DNA from: Myxococcus dinghuensis
GTDB lineage: Bacteria > Myxococcota > Myxococcia > Myxococcales > Myxococcaceae
NCBI RefSeq assembly: GCF_024198235.1
Contig: NZ_JAKCFB010000037.1
Span: 1-64,000, forward strand
Direction: 5' to 3'
DNA length: 64,000 nucleotides
Shown here: positions 1 to 7,763 of the stretch, one piece after another
How the letters are laid out: every line of letters begins with the position of its first letter
Numbering within the stretch: the stretch's first letter is position 1
The notes under the pieces: generated by a model
What the model saw: the letters and a program-made list of their open reading frames with translations, nothing else
Databases searched by the model: none
Told to the model about the DNA's origin: nothing
Position numbers and translations under genes: made by a program

Positions 1-477
1 CGCCACCGGGGCGGCGACGGCGGGCGGCGGCTCGGGCGCGGGAGGCGGCTCGGCGACCGGCGACGGCTCGGGCGCGCGCGGGGCGGCCTCCACCGGCGGC
101 TCGGGCGCGCGCGGGGTCTCCGCCACGGCGGCCGCGGACGGCTCGGCGACGAACGACTGGTCGGACACCGAGGTGTCGACCTGGTCGTTGCCCATGGACT
201 CCTGGCCCGCCTCCGAGGAGGCGCCAGTGGAAGGTGAGCCGACCTTGCGGCGCACCACGAACCCCTTCGCCGTCACGGGTGGAGCGGCCTGCTTCGGCTT
301 GCGCTTGTCCAGGATCTTCTGGACGGCGGCGGTCGCCTGGTCGTCATCGAGGGAGGACGAATGGCTCTTGACGTCGTAACCGAGCGCGGAAAGTTCGGTC
401 ACGACCTCCTTGTTGTCGAGCTCAATGCCGTGGCCCTTGAGCTCCTTGGCGATTTCGTGGACGCGCTTCTTCGACAT
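1..477 (-). CDS. infB: translation initiation factor IF-2, N-terminal part (gene cut by window edge)
   Basis: IF-2 is the GTPase that places initiator tRNA on the 30S subunit. Only the first 159 codons lie in the window. The start (ATG, complement of 475-477) gives MSKKRVHEIAKELKGHGIEL, the typical IF2 N-terminal helical subdomain. It is followed by a basic stretch (KILDKRKPKQ) and an Ala/Pro/Glu-rich linker with repeats of the type APEPPVEAAPRAPEP, as in the long IF-2 linkers of myxobacteria. The GTPase domains are outside the window. It is the last visible gene of the rimP-nusA-ylxR-infB cluster, whose order supports the call. Confidence 0.93.
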   Translation of the reverse strand, partial: MSKKRVHEIAKELKGHGIELDNKEVVTELSALGYDVKSHSSSLDDDQATAAVQKILDKRKPKQAAPPVTAKGFVVRRKVGSPSTGASSEAGQESMGNDQVDTSVSDQSFVAEPSAAAVAETPRAPEPPVEAAPRAPEPSPVAEPPPAPEPPPAVAAPVA

Positions 478-593
478 ATTGCCCTTGTTGGCCTGCTGCA
501 CCCGCCGACTCCGGGGCGCAGCACCCTAGCTCAAACCCGAAAATGTGTGCGAGTGGTCCTTAACACCCACTCCCCCCCAACACCCCTTCGCCC

Positions 594-902
594 TCATGGC
601 GCTGGCGCAAGCACCCATGCTTGCCCGAGCTGCGACGGGTCTACCAACCCCGCCTTCCCGCGAAAGCACCTTCCAAAGGCCTTCCGCTTCAGCGCTGCCG
701 TCAGACAACCGACACCGCACAGGTAGGCGCCCCGTCCGGGCAGCCGCCGCTCCCTGTCCACCACCACCGCACCACCGGGCCCTACCACGAACCGGGTGAG
801 CTCCGCCTGCGGTCGCTTGGACCCGCATCCGACGCACGTCCGGACCGGGCCTGACCACGCGCTCTGCTCACCCGGCTCCGAGCGGCCGGTCGGGCGCCCC
901 AC
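594..902 (-). CDS. ylxR: YlxR (RnpM, DUF448) RNA-binding protein
   Basis: A 102-residue protein of the YlxR family, small basic nucleic-acid-binding proteins encoded between nusA and infB and linked in Bacillus to RNase P. The family signature is visible: RTCVGCGSKRPQAELTRFV near residues 21-39 and a second motif GRGAYLC near 57-63, followed by the basic C-terminal segment ALKRKAFGRCFRG. The start is GTG at 902, 23 bases after the nusA stop, so it is probably co-transcribed with nusA and infB. The last codons contain a perfect 6-bp inverted repeat with a 6-base loop (607-624), of unknown meaning. Confidence 0.88.
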   Translation of the reverse strand: MGRPTGRSEPGEQSAWSGPVRTCVGCGSKRPQAELTRFVVGPGGAVVVDRERRLPGRGAYLCGVGCLTAALKRKAFGRCFRGKAGLVDPSQLGQAWVLAPAP

Positions 903-925
903 GTCCTCGCTCCTCTCGTCCTAGC

Positions 926-2626
926 TTACGGCGACTTGGTGGCTTCCGCGCCACCTTCCGAAGTCGCCGCCATGGCGCCGCGCTCGGCGTTCAGCTCCGC
1001 GCGCAGCTTGGCTTCCTCCACCAGGTAGTTTTCCGCCGCGCTCTTGAGCTGGCGGGCCTTCTTGATGCCCACGCCCGGGACGTCGCCCAGCTTCGCGAGG
1101 TCCTTCTCGTTGGCGATGTCCTCCACCGTGCGGTAGCCGGACGCCGCGAGCTGCTCGATGGTCTTCTCCCCAACGCCCCGCACCCGCGCCAGGCGTTCGG
1201 CCTGGGACAGCTCGTCGGGGTGGCGTCGGGCCTCGGCCAGCCGGGCCTGCTCCCTTTCATAATCCATGCGGGACAGCTCCGCCTGATCTTCGACCATCCG
1301 CTTCCGGGCGGCCTCCTGCATGGAGGGGATGCGCGCGGGGTCCATGCCGGGGATCTGCGCCAGCATCTCCGGGTTGGCGTCCGCGATGTCGCGCGCCTGG
1401 CGGAAGCCGTGCGCGTAGAGCGTCTCCACCAGCATCTCGTTGACCCCGGGCAGCGCGCCGAGCGAGCGGTTGGCGAACTCACGCATCTCCCGGACCCGGC
1501 TCTCGCTGTTGATGTCCAGCTTCCAGCCGGTCAGCTGGGCCGCCAGGCGCACGTTCTGGCCGCGCCGGCCGATGGCCAGGCTGAGCTGGTCGTCCGGGAC
1601 GATGAGCTCCATGGCGTGGTTGGCCTCGTCGATGATGACGCGGCTGACCTCCGCGGGGGCCAGGGCGGAGCAGACGAAGCGGGCGGGGTCCTCGTCGTAG
1701 GGGACGATGTCGATCTTCTCTCCGCGCAGCTCCTGCACCACCGCCTGAACGCGGCTGCCCTTCATGCCCACGCACGCGCCCACCGGATCCACGTCCGAGT
1801 CGCGGCTGGACACGGCGATCTTCGCGCGGCCACCCGGCTCGCGCGCCGCCGCCTCGATGACGACGATGCCCTCGGCGATTTCGGGCACCTCCATCTCGAA
1901 CAGCTTGGTGAGCAGGTTCACGGAGGCGCGGCTGAGGACGATCTGGGGACCCTTGGACTCGCGCAGCACGTCCAGCACGTACGCCTGGACGCGGTCGCCG
2001 GGGCGGTAGGTCTCCCGGGGGACCTGCTCGCGCACCGGCAGCACCGCCTCCGCGCGGCCCAGGTCGACGATGATGTTGCCGCGCTCGAACCGGCGGGCGA
2101 TGCCGGTGACGATCTCGTTCTTGCGGTCCTTGTACTCGTTGAAGACGTTCTCGCGCTCCGCGTCGCGCGTGCGCTGCAGGATGACCTGCTTGGCCGTCTG
2201 CGCCGCGATGCGGCCGAAGCCGCGGCGGAAGGTCTTCAGGCGGAGGATGTCGCCGTACTGGTCGTCCTGGGCCTTGGCCTCGTTGGCGTCCTCGTCACGG
2301 TAGAAGATCTGGAACACGAGCTCGTCGCCCGGCTCCACTTCCATGCCCTTCTTGTGGGACTCGGCGAGGGTGATCTGGTTCACCGCCTGGACGGGGTCGG
2401 TGATCTCCTCGACGACGGTGATGGCCTGGAACAACTCCACCACGCCCTTCTCGGGGTCGTACTTGGCCTCGAGGTTGCGGTCCTGGCCAAAGTGCTTCTT
2501 GGCCGCGGTCTTCATCGCGTCCTCGAGGGTGGCAATCAGCACAGCCCGGTCGATGCCCTTGTCCTTGGCGACCTGGTCCAGGACGAGGTTGAGGTTGACG
2601 CTCGGGTTGGCTTGCTGCGTGGGCAT
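926..2626 (-). CDS. nusA: transcription termination/antitermination factor NusA
   Basis: NusA binds RNA polymerase and nascent RNA and modulates pausing, termination and antitermination. The 566-residue protein shows the N-terminal RNAP-binding domain, an S1 domain (about 170-240, with GNIIVDLGRAEAVLP), and two KH domains with the GMKG loop near 287 and the GRRG loop near 355. The C-terminus carries two helix-hairpin-helix units (LPGVNEMLVETLYAHGF and VRGVGEKTIEQLAASGYRT), making it longer than enterobacterial NusA. The ATG start has an AGGAGA Shine-Dalgarno 6 bases upstream. It lies 63 bases after rimP and directly before ylxR. Confidence 0.97.
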   Translation of the reverse strand: MPTQQANPSVNLNLVLDQVAKDKGIDRAVLIATLEDAMKTAAKKHFGQDRNLEAKYDPEKGVVELFQAITVVEEITDPVQAVNQITLAESHKKGMEVEPGDELVFQIFYRDEDANEAKAQDDQYGDILRLKTFRRGFGRIAAQTAKQVILQRTRDAERENVFNEYKDRKNEIVTGIARRFERGNIIVDLGRAEAVLPVREQVPRETYRPGDRVQAYVLDVLRESKGPQIVLSRASVNLLTKLFEMEVPEIAEGIVVIEAAAREPGGRAKIAVSSRDSDVDPVGACVGMKGSRVQAVVQELRGEKIDIVPYDEDPARFVCSALAPAEVSRVIIDEANHAMELIVPDDQLSLAIGRRGQNVRLAAQLTGWKLDINSESRVREMREFANRSLGALPGVNEMLVETLYAHGFRQARDIADANPEMLAQIPGMDPARIPSMQEAARKRMVEDQAELSRMDYEREQARLAEARRHPDELSQAERLARVRGVGEKTIEQLAASGYRTVEDIANEKDLAKLGDVPGVGIKKARQLKSAAENYLVEEAKLRAELNAERGAMAATSEGGAEATKSP

Positions 2627-2689
2627 GGTGTTCTCCTGAATGGGTCCACGGGCCGCCCCCGCGCGGAGGGGGACCCTGTATGTCGACGT

Positions 2690-3175
2690 CTAGAACTCGA
2701 ACTCCAGGTTCGCCTTGGCGATGTCCTTGAAGTGGATGTGGAAGGTACCGGCCCCCTCCACCTCCACCGAGATGCCGTCGCCCGCCACCCCGGTGAGGGT
2801 GCCGGTGAAGTTCTTGCGCGGCGGGTCTCCCACCGGGCCGAACGTCTTCACCTTGACCTTCTGCCCCTTCACTCGCTCGAAGTGCGCCGGCTTCTTCAAC
2901 GGCCGGTCCACCCCGGGGCTGGAGACCTCCAGGCTGTACTCGTGGGGGATGATGTCCTCCACGTCCAGCACCGGATCCACCGCGCGGGAGACCTGACTGC
3001 ACTCGTCCAGTCCCACCCGTCCGCCCGGCTTGTCGATGAAGAGGCGAAGAACCCAACCCTCCCGCTCCCGGACGAACTCCAGGTCCACGAGCTCCAGGCC
3101 TTCACCCGCGACGATGGGGTCGAGCACCGCGCTCGCCCGCTCCTCCACCGTCTGCTTGAGGTTCTTCTCCGACAT
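2690..3175 (-). CDS. rimP: ribosome maturation factor RimP
   Basis: RimP is a cytoplasmic 30S assembly factor. The 162-residue product has the family features: an acidic N-terminal alpha/beta domain (LDPIVAGEGLELVDLEFVRE, LRLFIDKPGGRVGLDECSQVSR), the central motif YSLEVSSPGVDRPL, and a C-terminal SH3-like beta domain ending AKANLEFEF. The frame is open upstream to 3271, but the ATG at 3175 (MSEKNLKQTVEERA) starts exactly where family homology begins, so the upstream extension was not used. It is the first gene of the rimP-nusA-ylxR-infB cluster; its promoter must lie in the 209 bases shared with the divergent hydrolase gene. Confidence 0.95.
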   Translation of the reverse strand: MSEKNLKQTVEERASAVLDPIVAGEGLELVDLEFVREREGWVLRLFIDKPGGRVGLDECSQVSRAVDPVLDVEDIIPHEYSLEVSSPGVDRPLKKPAHFERVKGQKVKVKTFGPVGDPPRKNFTGTLTGVAGDGISVEVEGAGTFHIHFKDIAKANLEFEF

Positions 3176-3372
3176 AACCGGGAAACCAGTCTCCAAAAAC
3201 GCGAAAAGCGGGCACGGCGGCCCACTTTTCGAGATGCACATCGAAAAATGTCGGGCGCGTCCGTAACACACGCCCCAGCGGAGTGTAAAGGAAGGACGCT
3301 CCCTCTAGCGCCCCGTGAAACCTGGACAACAGGTCCAGGAATTCCCAGGGGTTCCGCGCACCGGGCGGGCGT

Positions 3373-3378
3373 TATAAC
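3373..3378 (+). promoter_or_regulatory. -10 element (TATAAC) placed for a leaderless transcript
   Basis: TATAAC, a 5/6 match to the sigma-70 -10 box, ends 6 bases before the ATG at 3385. A transcript starting 7 bases downstream would begin on the A of the start codon. No Shine-Dalgarno sequence is visible between the box and the ATG, which fits a leaderless mRNA. No convincing -35 box is seen. Confidence 0.45.
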
Positions 3379-3384
3379 GGGCCC

Positions 3385-4188
3385 ATGCACCTCATCGCCG
3401 CCGCCCAGATGGTGTCCACCGCGGACAAGGCCCACAACGTGGAAGCCGCTACCCGGCTCGTCCGGCGCGCCGCCGAGCTGGGCGCCCGGCTGGTGGGACT
3501 GCCGGAGAACTTCTCCTGGATGGGGCCGGAGCCCGAGCGCCCCGCGGCGGCGGAGACGTTGGAGGGCCCCACCCTGTCGCGCATGGCGCAGCTGGCGCGC
3601 GAGCTGCGCGTCACCCTGCTCGCGGGCAGCGTGCTCGAATCCGGGGCGCCTGGCGGGCGGCTGTACAACACCAGCGTCCTCTTCGGCCCGGACGGCGCGC
3701 GGCTGGCCACCTACCGGAAGATGCACCTGTTCGACGTGGATGTAGGTGATGGAACCACCTATCAGGAGTCCGCGGCGGTGGCGCCGGGGACGGAGGTGGT
3801 CGCGGCGGAGACGGAGGTGGGACGGCTGGGGCTGTCGGTCTGCTACGACGTGCGGTTCCCGGAGCTGTACCGGCGGCTGTCCCGGGACGGGGCGACGCTC
3901 CTCGCGGTGCCGGCGGCCTTCACGATGATGACGGGCAAGGACCACTGGGAGGTGCTGCTGCGGGCCCGGGCCATCGAGAACCAGGCGTACGTGCTGGCGC
4001 CCGCCCAGGGGGGCCGGCACTCGGCCAACCGGCAGACGTACGGGCACTCCATGGTGGTGGACCCCTGGGGGCTCGTCACGGCACGGGCGTCGGAGGGCGA
4101 GGGGCTGGCGGTGGCGCCGGTGGACCCGGAGCTGCAGGCCCGCGTCCGCCGCAACCTCCCCTGCCTCCAGCACCGCCGTTTGGATTAG
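3385..4188 (+). CDS. nitrilase-superfamily C-N hydrolase (NIT1/deaminated-glutathione amidase-like)
   Basis: A cytoplasmic amidase of 267 residues with the Glu-Lys-Cys triad of the nitrilase superfamily: E41 in GLPENFSWMG, K112 in YRKMHLFDVD and C153 in LSVCYDVRFPELYR. The CYDVRFPELYR context, the HLFDVDVGDG stretch and the length resemble the Nit1/omega-amidase branch, whose members repair deaminated glutathione or hydrolyse alpha-keto acid amides. That substrate is inferred, not shown. The start ATG has no Shine-Dalgarno but sits 6 bases after a TATAAC box. It is divergent from rimP and is followed after 43 bases by the FecR lipoprotein gene. Confidence 0.85.
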   Translation: MHLIAAAQMVSTADKAHNVEAATRLVRRAAELGARLVGLPENFSWMGPEPERPAAAETLEGPTLSRMAQLARELRVTLLAGSVLESGAPGGRLYNTSVLFGPDGARLATYRKMHLFDVDVGDGTTYQESAAVAPGTEVVAAETEVGRLGLSVCYDVRFPELYRRLSRDGATLLAVPAAFTMMTGKDHWEVLLRARAIENQAYVLAPAQGGRHSANRQTYGHSMVVDPWGLVTARASEGEGLAVAPVDPELQARVRRNLPCLQHRRLD

Positions 4189-4231
4189 CATAGGGTCTTC
4201 CTGGATTCCCCTCCTGGACGGACCCCCTCTC

Positions 4232-4705
4232 GTGACTGGACGACGCTGGCTCTCCATGCTGCTCGCGCTCGCACTCACGGCTTCGCCACTCGGCTGCGAC
4301 TCCGAGGACAAGCCGGAGGCGTCGGCCCCGGCCACCGCGCCGCTGCCCGCGCCACGCGCGCACCTGCGGGGGCTCAAGGGCAGCGTGCAGATCAAACGCG
4401 CCACGGCTGACGAGTGGAGCACCGCCAGCGACAACGTCCCCCTGTACGAGAACGACAAGGTGCGCACCGAGGCCGGCGCGGGCGCGGACCTCGTCTTCGC
4501 CGGCAACGGCAGCACCGTTCACCTGGGGGGTGACTCGCTCATCGGCATCGCGGAGACGCGGCCCCGGCCGGGGCGCCCGCGCACGGACCTGACGGTGCTG
4601 CGCGGCCGCATCGACGCGGAGGTCGAGCGACCCGCCACCCAGTCGCTTTCCGTCACCACGCCGGCGGCCACCATCCAGGCGGGAAGGGAGATTGTCTTCC
4701 AATGA
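4232..4705 (+). CDS. FecR-type lipoprotein, domain apparently incomplete
   Basis: A 157-residue exported lipoprotein. The GTG start gives a signal peptide ending in the lipobox SPLGC (Cys22). The mature part, from LRGLKGSVQIKR through LYENDKVRTEAGAGADLVF to VLRGRIDAEVE and VTTPAATIQAG, follows the first half of a FecR domain, a periplasmic beta fold often found next to anti-sigma or cell-wall-sensing modules. It stops at the strand where a FecR domain normally continues (GREIVFQ). The stop overlaps the ATG of the next gene (ATGA), so the two are translationally coupled, and the rest of the fold seems to lie in that next gene. Confidence 0.75.
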   Translation: MTGRRWLSMLLALALTASPLGCDSEDKPEASAPATAPLPAPRAHLRGLKGSVQIKRATADEWSTASDNVPLYENDKVRTEAGAGADLVFAGNGSTVHLGGDSLIGIAETRPRPGRPRTDLTVLRGRIDAEVERPATQSLSVTTPAATIQAGREIVFQ

Positions 4706-5604
4706 GGACGGCACTGCTCCTGGTCGCGTGGCTGGGCCTGACCCCCGCGCAGGACTCCACGGTGGTGGGCGCCAACGAGTCGTTGCGCGAGGTGGCCACG
4801 CGCGTGCTCGGGGACGCGGCGGCGGCGGCCGAGCTGCGCGCGCTCAACAACCTGTCGTCGGACACGGTCGCGGAGGGCACGCGGCTGAAGCTGCCCGGCC
4901 AGGAGCGGGTGCTGGCCCTCAAGGCACTGGAGACCGCGCGCACGCTGCTGGCCCAGGCCAAGGACGCGCCGGGGCTCCCGGAGGCGACCGCCCGGCTCAA
5001 GGCGGCCGAGGAGCACTTCCGCGCCGCGCGCTACCCCCAGGCCTCCGAGGCGGCCAACGCCGCCGGCGCGCAGGTGGCCGCCCCGGGCGCCCCCCAGGCG
5101 TCCGCCTTCACCGTGCAGGTCCACCCGGACGCGGGCACCACCACCGTCACCGTCACCCGCGGCCCTCCGGTGCGCGTCGAGGCCGAGGGTGTCACCCGGC
5201 CCGTGGGCCCGGGTGAGACGGTATCCGTGGAGAAGGGCCACCCGCCCACCGTGCCCCCCTCCCCGCCGGCCATCCCCCGCCCCGAGCAGCCCGCGGAGGG
5301 CGCGCTCCTGAAGCGACGGGCGGACGCCCAGGGGAAGCTGGGGCCCGTGAAGCTCGTCTGGGCGGCGGTGGCCGGGGCGGAGCGTTACGAGGTGGAGGTG
5401 CTGCGCGACGCACAGCCCACGCCCGTCCTCGCCCAGGCGTCGACCGCGCCCGAGCTGAAGCTGCCGCTACTGCCCGCGGGGCGCTACCGGTGGACGGTGC
5501 GCGCGGTGGGCGGCGCGGGCAGGTCGGAGCGCTCGGCGCCACGGCTGTTCGAACTGGCGCCGGACAAGCTCAAACTCGAGGTCCAGAAGGGCCAGTGGCA
5601 GTAG
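4702..5604 (+). CDS. exported LysM protein with FecR-like second half and Fn3-like domain
   Basis: A 300-residue protein with a signal sequence (MRTALLLVAWLGLTPAQ). Residues about 20-65 (VVGANESLREVATRVLGD to RLKLPGQ) match a LysM peptidoglycan-binding module. A helical, TPR-like segment follows (ALKALETARTLLAQAK, AAEEHFRAARYPQASEAANA). Residues about 135-180 (FTVQVHPDAGTTTVTVTRG, RPVGPGETVSVEKG) look like the C-terminal half of a FecR domain. After a Pro-rich linker the end resembles a fibronectin-III/Ig-like sandwich (YEVEVLRDAQP, LPAGRYRWTVRAV). It overlaps the FecR lipoprotein gene by 4 bases and precedes the HD-GYP gene by 19, so the three probably form an operon. Exact function unknown. 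Confidence 0.75.
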   Translation: MRTALLLVAWLGLTPAQDSTVVGANESLREVATRVLGDAAAAAELRALNNLSSDTVAEGTRLKLPGQERVLALKALETARTLLAQAKDAPGLPEATARLKAAEEHFRAARYPQASEAANAAGAQVAAPGAPQASAFTVQVHPDAGTTTVTVTRGPPVRVEAEGVTRPVGPGETVSVEKGHPPTVPPSPPAIPRPEQPAEGALLKRRADAQGKLGPVKLVWAAVAGAERYEVEVLRDAQPTPVLAQASTAPELKLPLLPAGRYRWTVRAVGGAGRSERSAPRLFELAPDKLKLEVQKGQWQ

Positions 5605-5623
5605 TCCCCGGAGGTGTCGCGCC

Positions 5624-7327
5624 GTGAGTCTGTTCAAGGCCATCCTGCTGTTGATGCTGGTGGTCAGCATCGTGCCCACGCTGATGGTGGGGTGGCTGTC
5701 CGTCTCGGACACACGCGAGCTGCTGGTGCGCGACGCGCAGGAGCTGGCGCAGGAGCGCGTGAAACAACTCCGGCTGAAGGCGGAGATCTTCCTGGGCGAG
5801 CCCACCGAGGCGGTGATGGGGCTGGCCCGCGTGCCGGACTTCTTCACCCTCTCCACGACGGCGCAGCAGACACACCTGGGCGCCGTGCTGTCGCAACGGC
5901 GCGAGGTGCTCGCGCTCACCGTCTTCGGCGCCGACGGCAAGCGGCTCCCCGGACTCCAGGCGTTCTCCCGCCACGACGTGTCGCCCTCCGCGCTCGCTGC
6001 GCACGAGGCCCGGGCCCAGGCGCTGCTGAACGGCATGGAGGGACCGCGCTACTCGGACGCGGTGGCCGAGGGCGGCGGCGAGCCGGTGGTGACGCTGGCC
6101 TTCCCCGTGGGCGAGCCGGTCCAGGGCTTCATCGCGGCGGACGTGTCGCTGGCGGGCCTCCGGCAGATGCTGGAGCAGGAGCGCGTGGGCAGCACGGGCT
6201 TCGCGTACCTGGCGGACCCCAGGGGCCACCTCATCGTCGGCGGGGGTGGCGTGGCCGCGCTCGGAGGAGACGTCTCGCAGCGCAGCCCGGTGGCGCACCT
6301 GCTGCGCCAGCGCGCCAGTCCCCTGGGGACGGAGACGTTCCACGTCGGCAACTTCGGCGAGGGGCGGGACGCGGTGGTGGCGGCCTACACGGTGCTGCCG
6401 GAGACGGGCTGGGCCATCGTCTCCGAACAGCCGGTGGAGCACGCCTACCGCCAGGTGGAGACGATGGAGCGCCGCATCTTCGTGGGCCTGGGCGCGGCCA
6501 TCCTCGTGGCGCTGGTGCTCGCCGCGCTCTTCTCGCGCAACCTCACCCGCCCCCTCAAGGTCTTCACCGACGGCGCCATGGAGCTGGCGCGCGGGAAGTT
6601 CGGGGTGGAGGTGAACATCCCGCAGAAGAACGAGCTGGGCGAGCTGGCGCTGACGTTCAACTACATGAGCAAGCAGTTGCTCGCGTACGACATGGAGAAC
6701 CGGGGCCTCTACGAGAGCCTGGAGAAGGGCTACCTGGAGACCATCGTCGCGCTCGCCAACTCCATCGATTCGAAGGACGCGTACACGCGCGGCCACAGCC
6801 AACGCGTGGGCGACATCTCCGTGGAGGTCGGCCGGGAGATGAACCTCACCGAGCGCGAGCTGCGGCAGTTGCAGTACGGCGGCATCCTCCACGACATCGG
6901 CAAGATCGGCATCGTCGAGTCCATCCTCTGCAAGCAGTCGCGGCTGACGGACCAGGAGATGGCCATCATGCGCGAGCACCCGGCCATCGGCGACGCCATC
7001 ATCGGGCCGGTGTCCTTCCTGGGCGCGGTGCGCGCGTGCGTGCGTCACCACCACGAGCGCTGGGACGGGACGGGCTACCCGGACAAGCTCCAGGGCGAGG
7101 GCATCCCCCTGCTCGCCCGCATCGTCGCGTGCGCGGACACCTTCGACGCCTGCACCTCCACCCGCCCGTACCAGAAGGCCATGCCGCTGGAGAAGGCGAT
7201 GGAGATCCTCGACAGCCTGAGCGGCGCGCAGTTGGACCCGCAGGTGGTGCTGGCGCTGCGCAGGGTGCTGGCCAAGAAGGGCATCCGCCTGGAAGGCCAC
7301 CGGCAGCCCGTCAAGCTCGCCTCCTGA
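5624..7327 (+). CDS. membrane sensor cyclic-di-GMP phosphodiesterase (HD-GYP) with HAMP
   Basis: A 567-residue transmembrane signalling protein. Order of domains: TM1 at about 5-25, an extracytoplasmic Cache-like region, TM2 at about 285-305 (FVGLGAAILVALVLAALF), a HAMP linker to about 360, then an HD-GYP domain from about 369 to 560. The catalytic signatures are intact: TRGHSQRVGD, GGILHDIGKIGI, the REHP motif and HHHERWDGTGYPDKL, so hydrolysis of c-di-GMP is expected. The GTG start has a GGAGGT Shine-Dalgarno 8 bases upstream. Its place after a FecR lipoprotein and a LysM protein suggests that it reports cell-wall or periplasmic state; this is inference. Confidence 0.9.
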   Translation: MSLFKAILLLMLVVSIVPTLMVGWLSVSDTRELLVRDAQELAQERVKQLRLKAEIFLGEPTEAVMGLARVPDFFTLSTTAQQTHLGAVLSQRREVLALTVFGADGKRLPGLQAFSRHDVSPSALAAHEARAQALLNGMEGPRYSDAVAEGGGEPVVTLAFPVGEPVQGFIAADVSLAGLRQMLEQERVGSTGFAYLADPRGHLIVGGGGVAALGGDVSQRSPVAHLLRQRASPLGTETFHVGNFGEGRDAVVAAYTVLPETGWAIVSEQPVEHAYRQVETMERRIFVGLGAAILVALVLAALFSRNLTRPLKVFTDGAMELARGKFGVEVNIPQKNELGELALTFNYMSKQLLAYDMENRGLYESLEKGYLETIVALANSIDSKDAYTRGHSQRVGDISVEVGREMNLTERELRQLQYGGILHDIGKIGIVESILCKQSRLTDQEMAIMREHPAIGDAIIGPVSFLGAVRACVRHHHERWDGTGYPDKLQGEGIPLLARIVACADTFDACTSTRPYQKAMPLEKAMEILDSLSGAQLDPQVVLALRRVLAKKGIRLEGHRQPVKLAS

Positions 7328-7402
7328 CGCGTCCTCGCGCCGCTTTGCGTGGGAACGGTGATAGGGAGGCGCGGTACAGTCGAGACCTCGGAAGGTGACA
7401 CG

Positions 7403-7741
7403 TTGAGTTTCTGGGACCGCATCAAGCCCGCCACCCCCACCGCCACCGCGACGGACATCCGTCTGTCCCCGGACGGCTCCCTCCTGGAGCTGTCGTGGGA
7501 CGACGGCGCCCGGACGAGCGCCTCCGCGCAGGTGCTGCGCCAGCAGTGCCCGTGCGCCGGGTGCGTGGACGAGTGGACGAACAAGCGCACGCTCGACCCG
7601 GCGAAGGTGCCCGGCGACCTGCGCATCCGGCAGGTCCACCCGGTGGGCAACTACGCGCTGACGTTCGCCTTCAGCGACGGCCACACCACCGGCATCTACC
7701 CCTGGAAGCTGCTGCGCGAAGTCACCCAGCCCCTCACCTGA
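7403..7741 (+). CDS. DUF971 (gamma-butyrobetaine hydroxylase-like N-terminal) protein
   Basis: A 112-residue protein of the DUF971 family. Typical features are TDIRLSPDGSLLELSWDDG, the cysteine motif CPCAGCVDE, and VHPVGNYALTFAFSDGHTTGIYPWKLLRE. DUF971 is the small domain at the N-terminus of gamma-butyrobetaine hydroxylases; stand-alone copies have been linked to Fe-S protein assembly, and the clustered cysteines fit a metal site. The TTG start was chosen because GGAAGGTG lies 6-8 bases before it; a GTG 54 bases upstream (7349) has no such site. It follows the HD-GYP gene and precedes the kinase gene by 22 bases. Confidence 0.85.
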   Translation: MSFWDRIKPATPTATATDIRLSPDGSLLELSWDDGARTSASAQVLRQQCPCAGCVDEWTNKRTLDPAKVPGDLRIRQVHPVGNYALTFAFSDGHTTGIYPWKLLREVTQPLT

Positions 7742-7763
7742 AGCGCGCCCCCGGAGGCCCGAC

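Noticed and set aside
551-572. GAGTGG/CCACTC hairpin between ylxR and infB
   Set aside because: The 6-bp stem is weak and could occur by chance. It might be an attenuator, but nothing else supports this.
1220-3745. Open frame of 841 codons on the plus strand
   Set aside because: It lies antisense to nusA and rimP, both clear family members. Such long antisense frames are common when GC at third positions is very high.
5570-7684. 704-codon open frame on the minus strand
   Set aside because: Antisense to the HD-GYP gene, whose catalytic motifs are intact.
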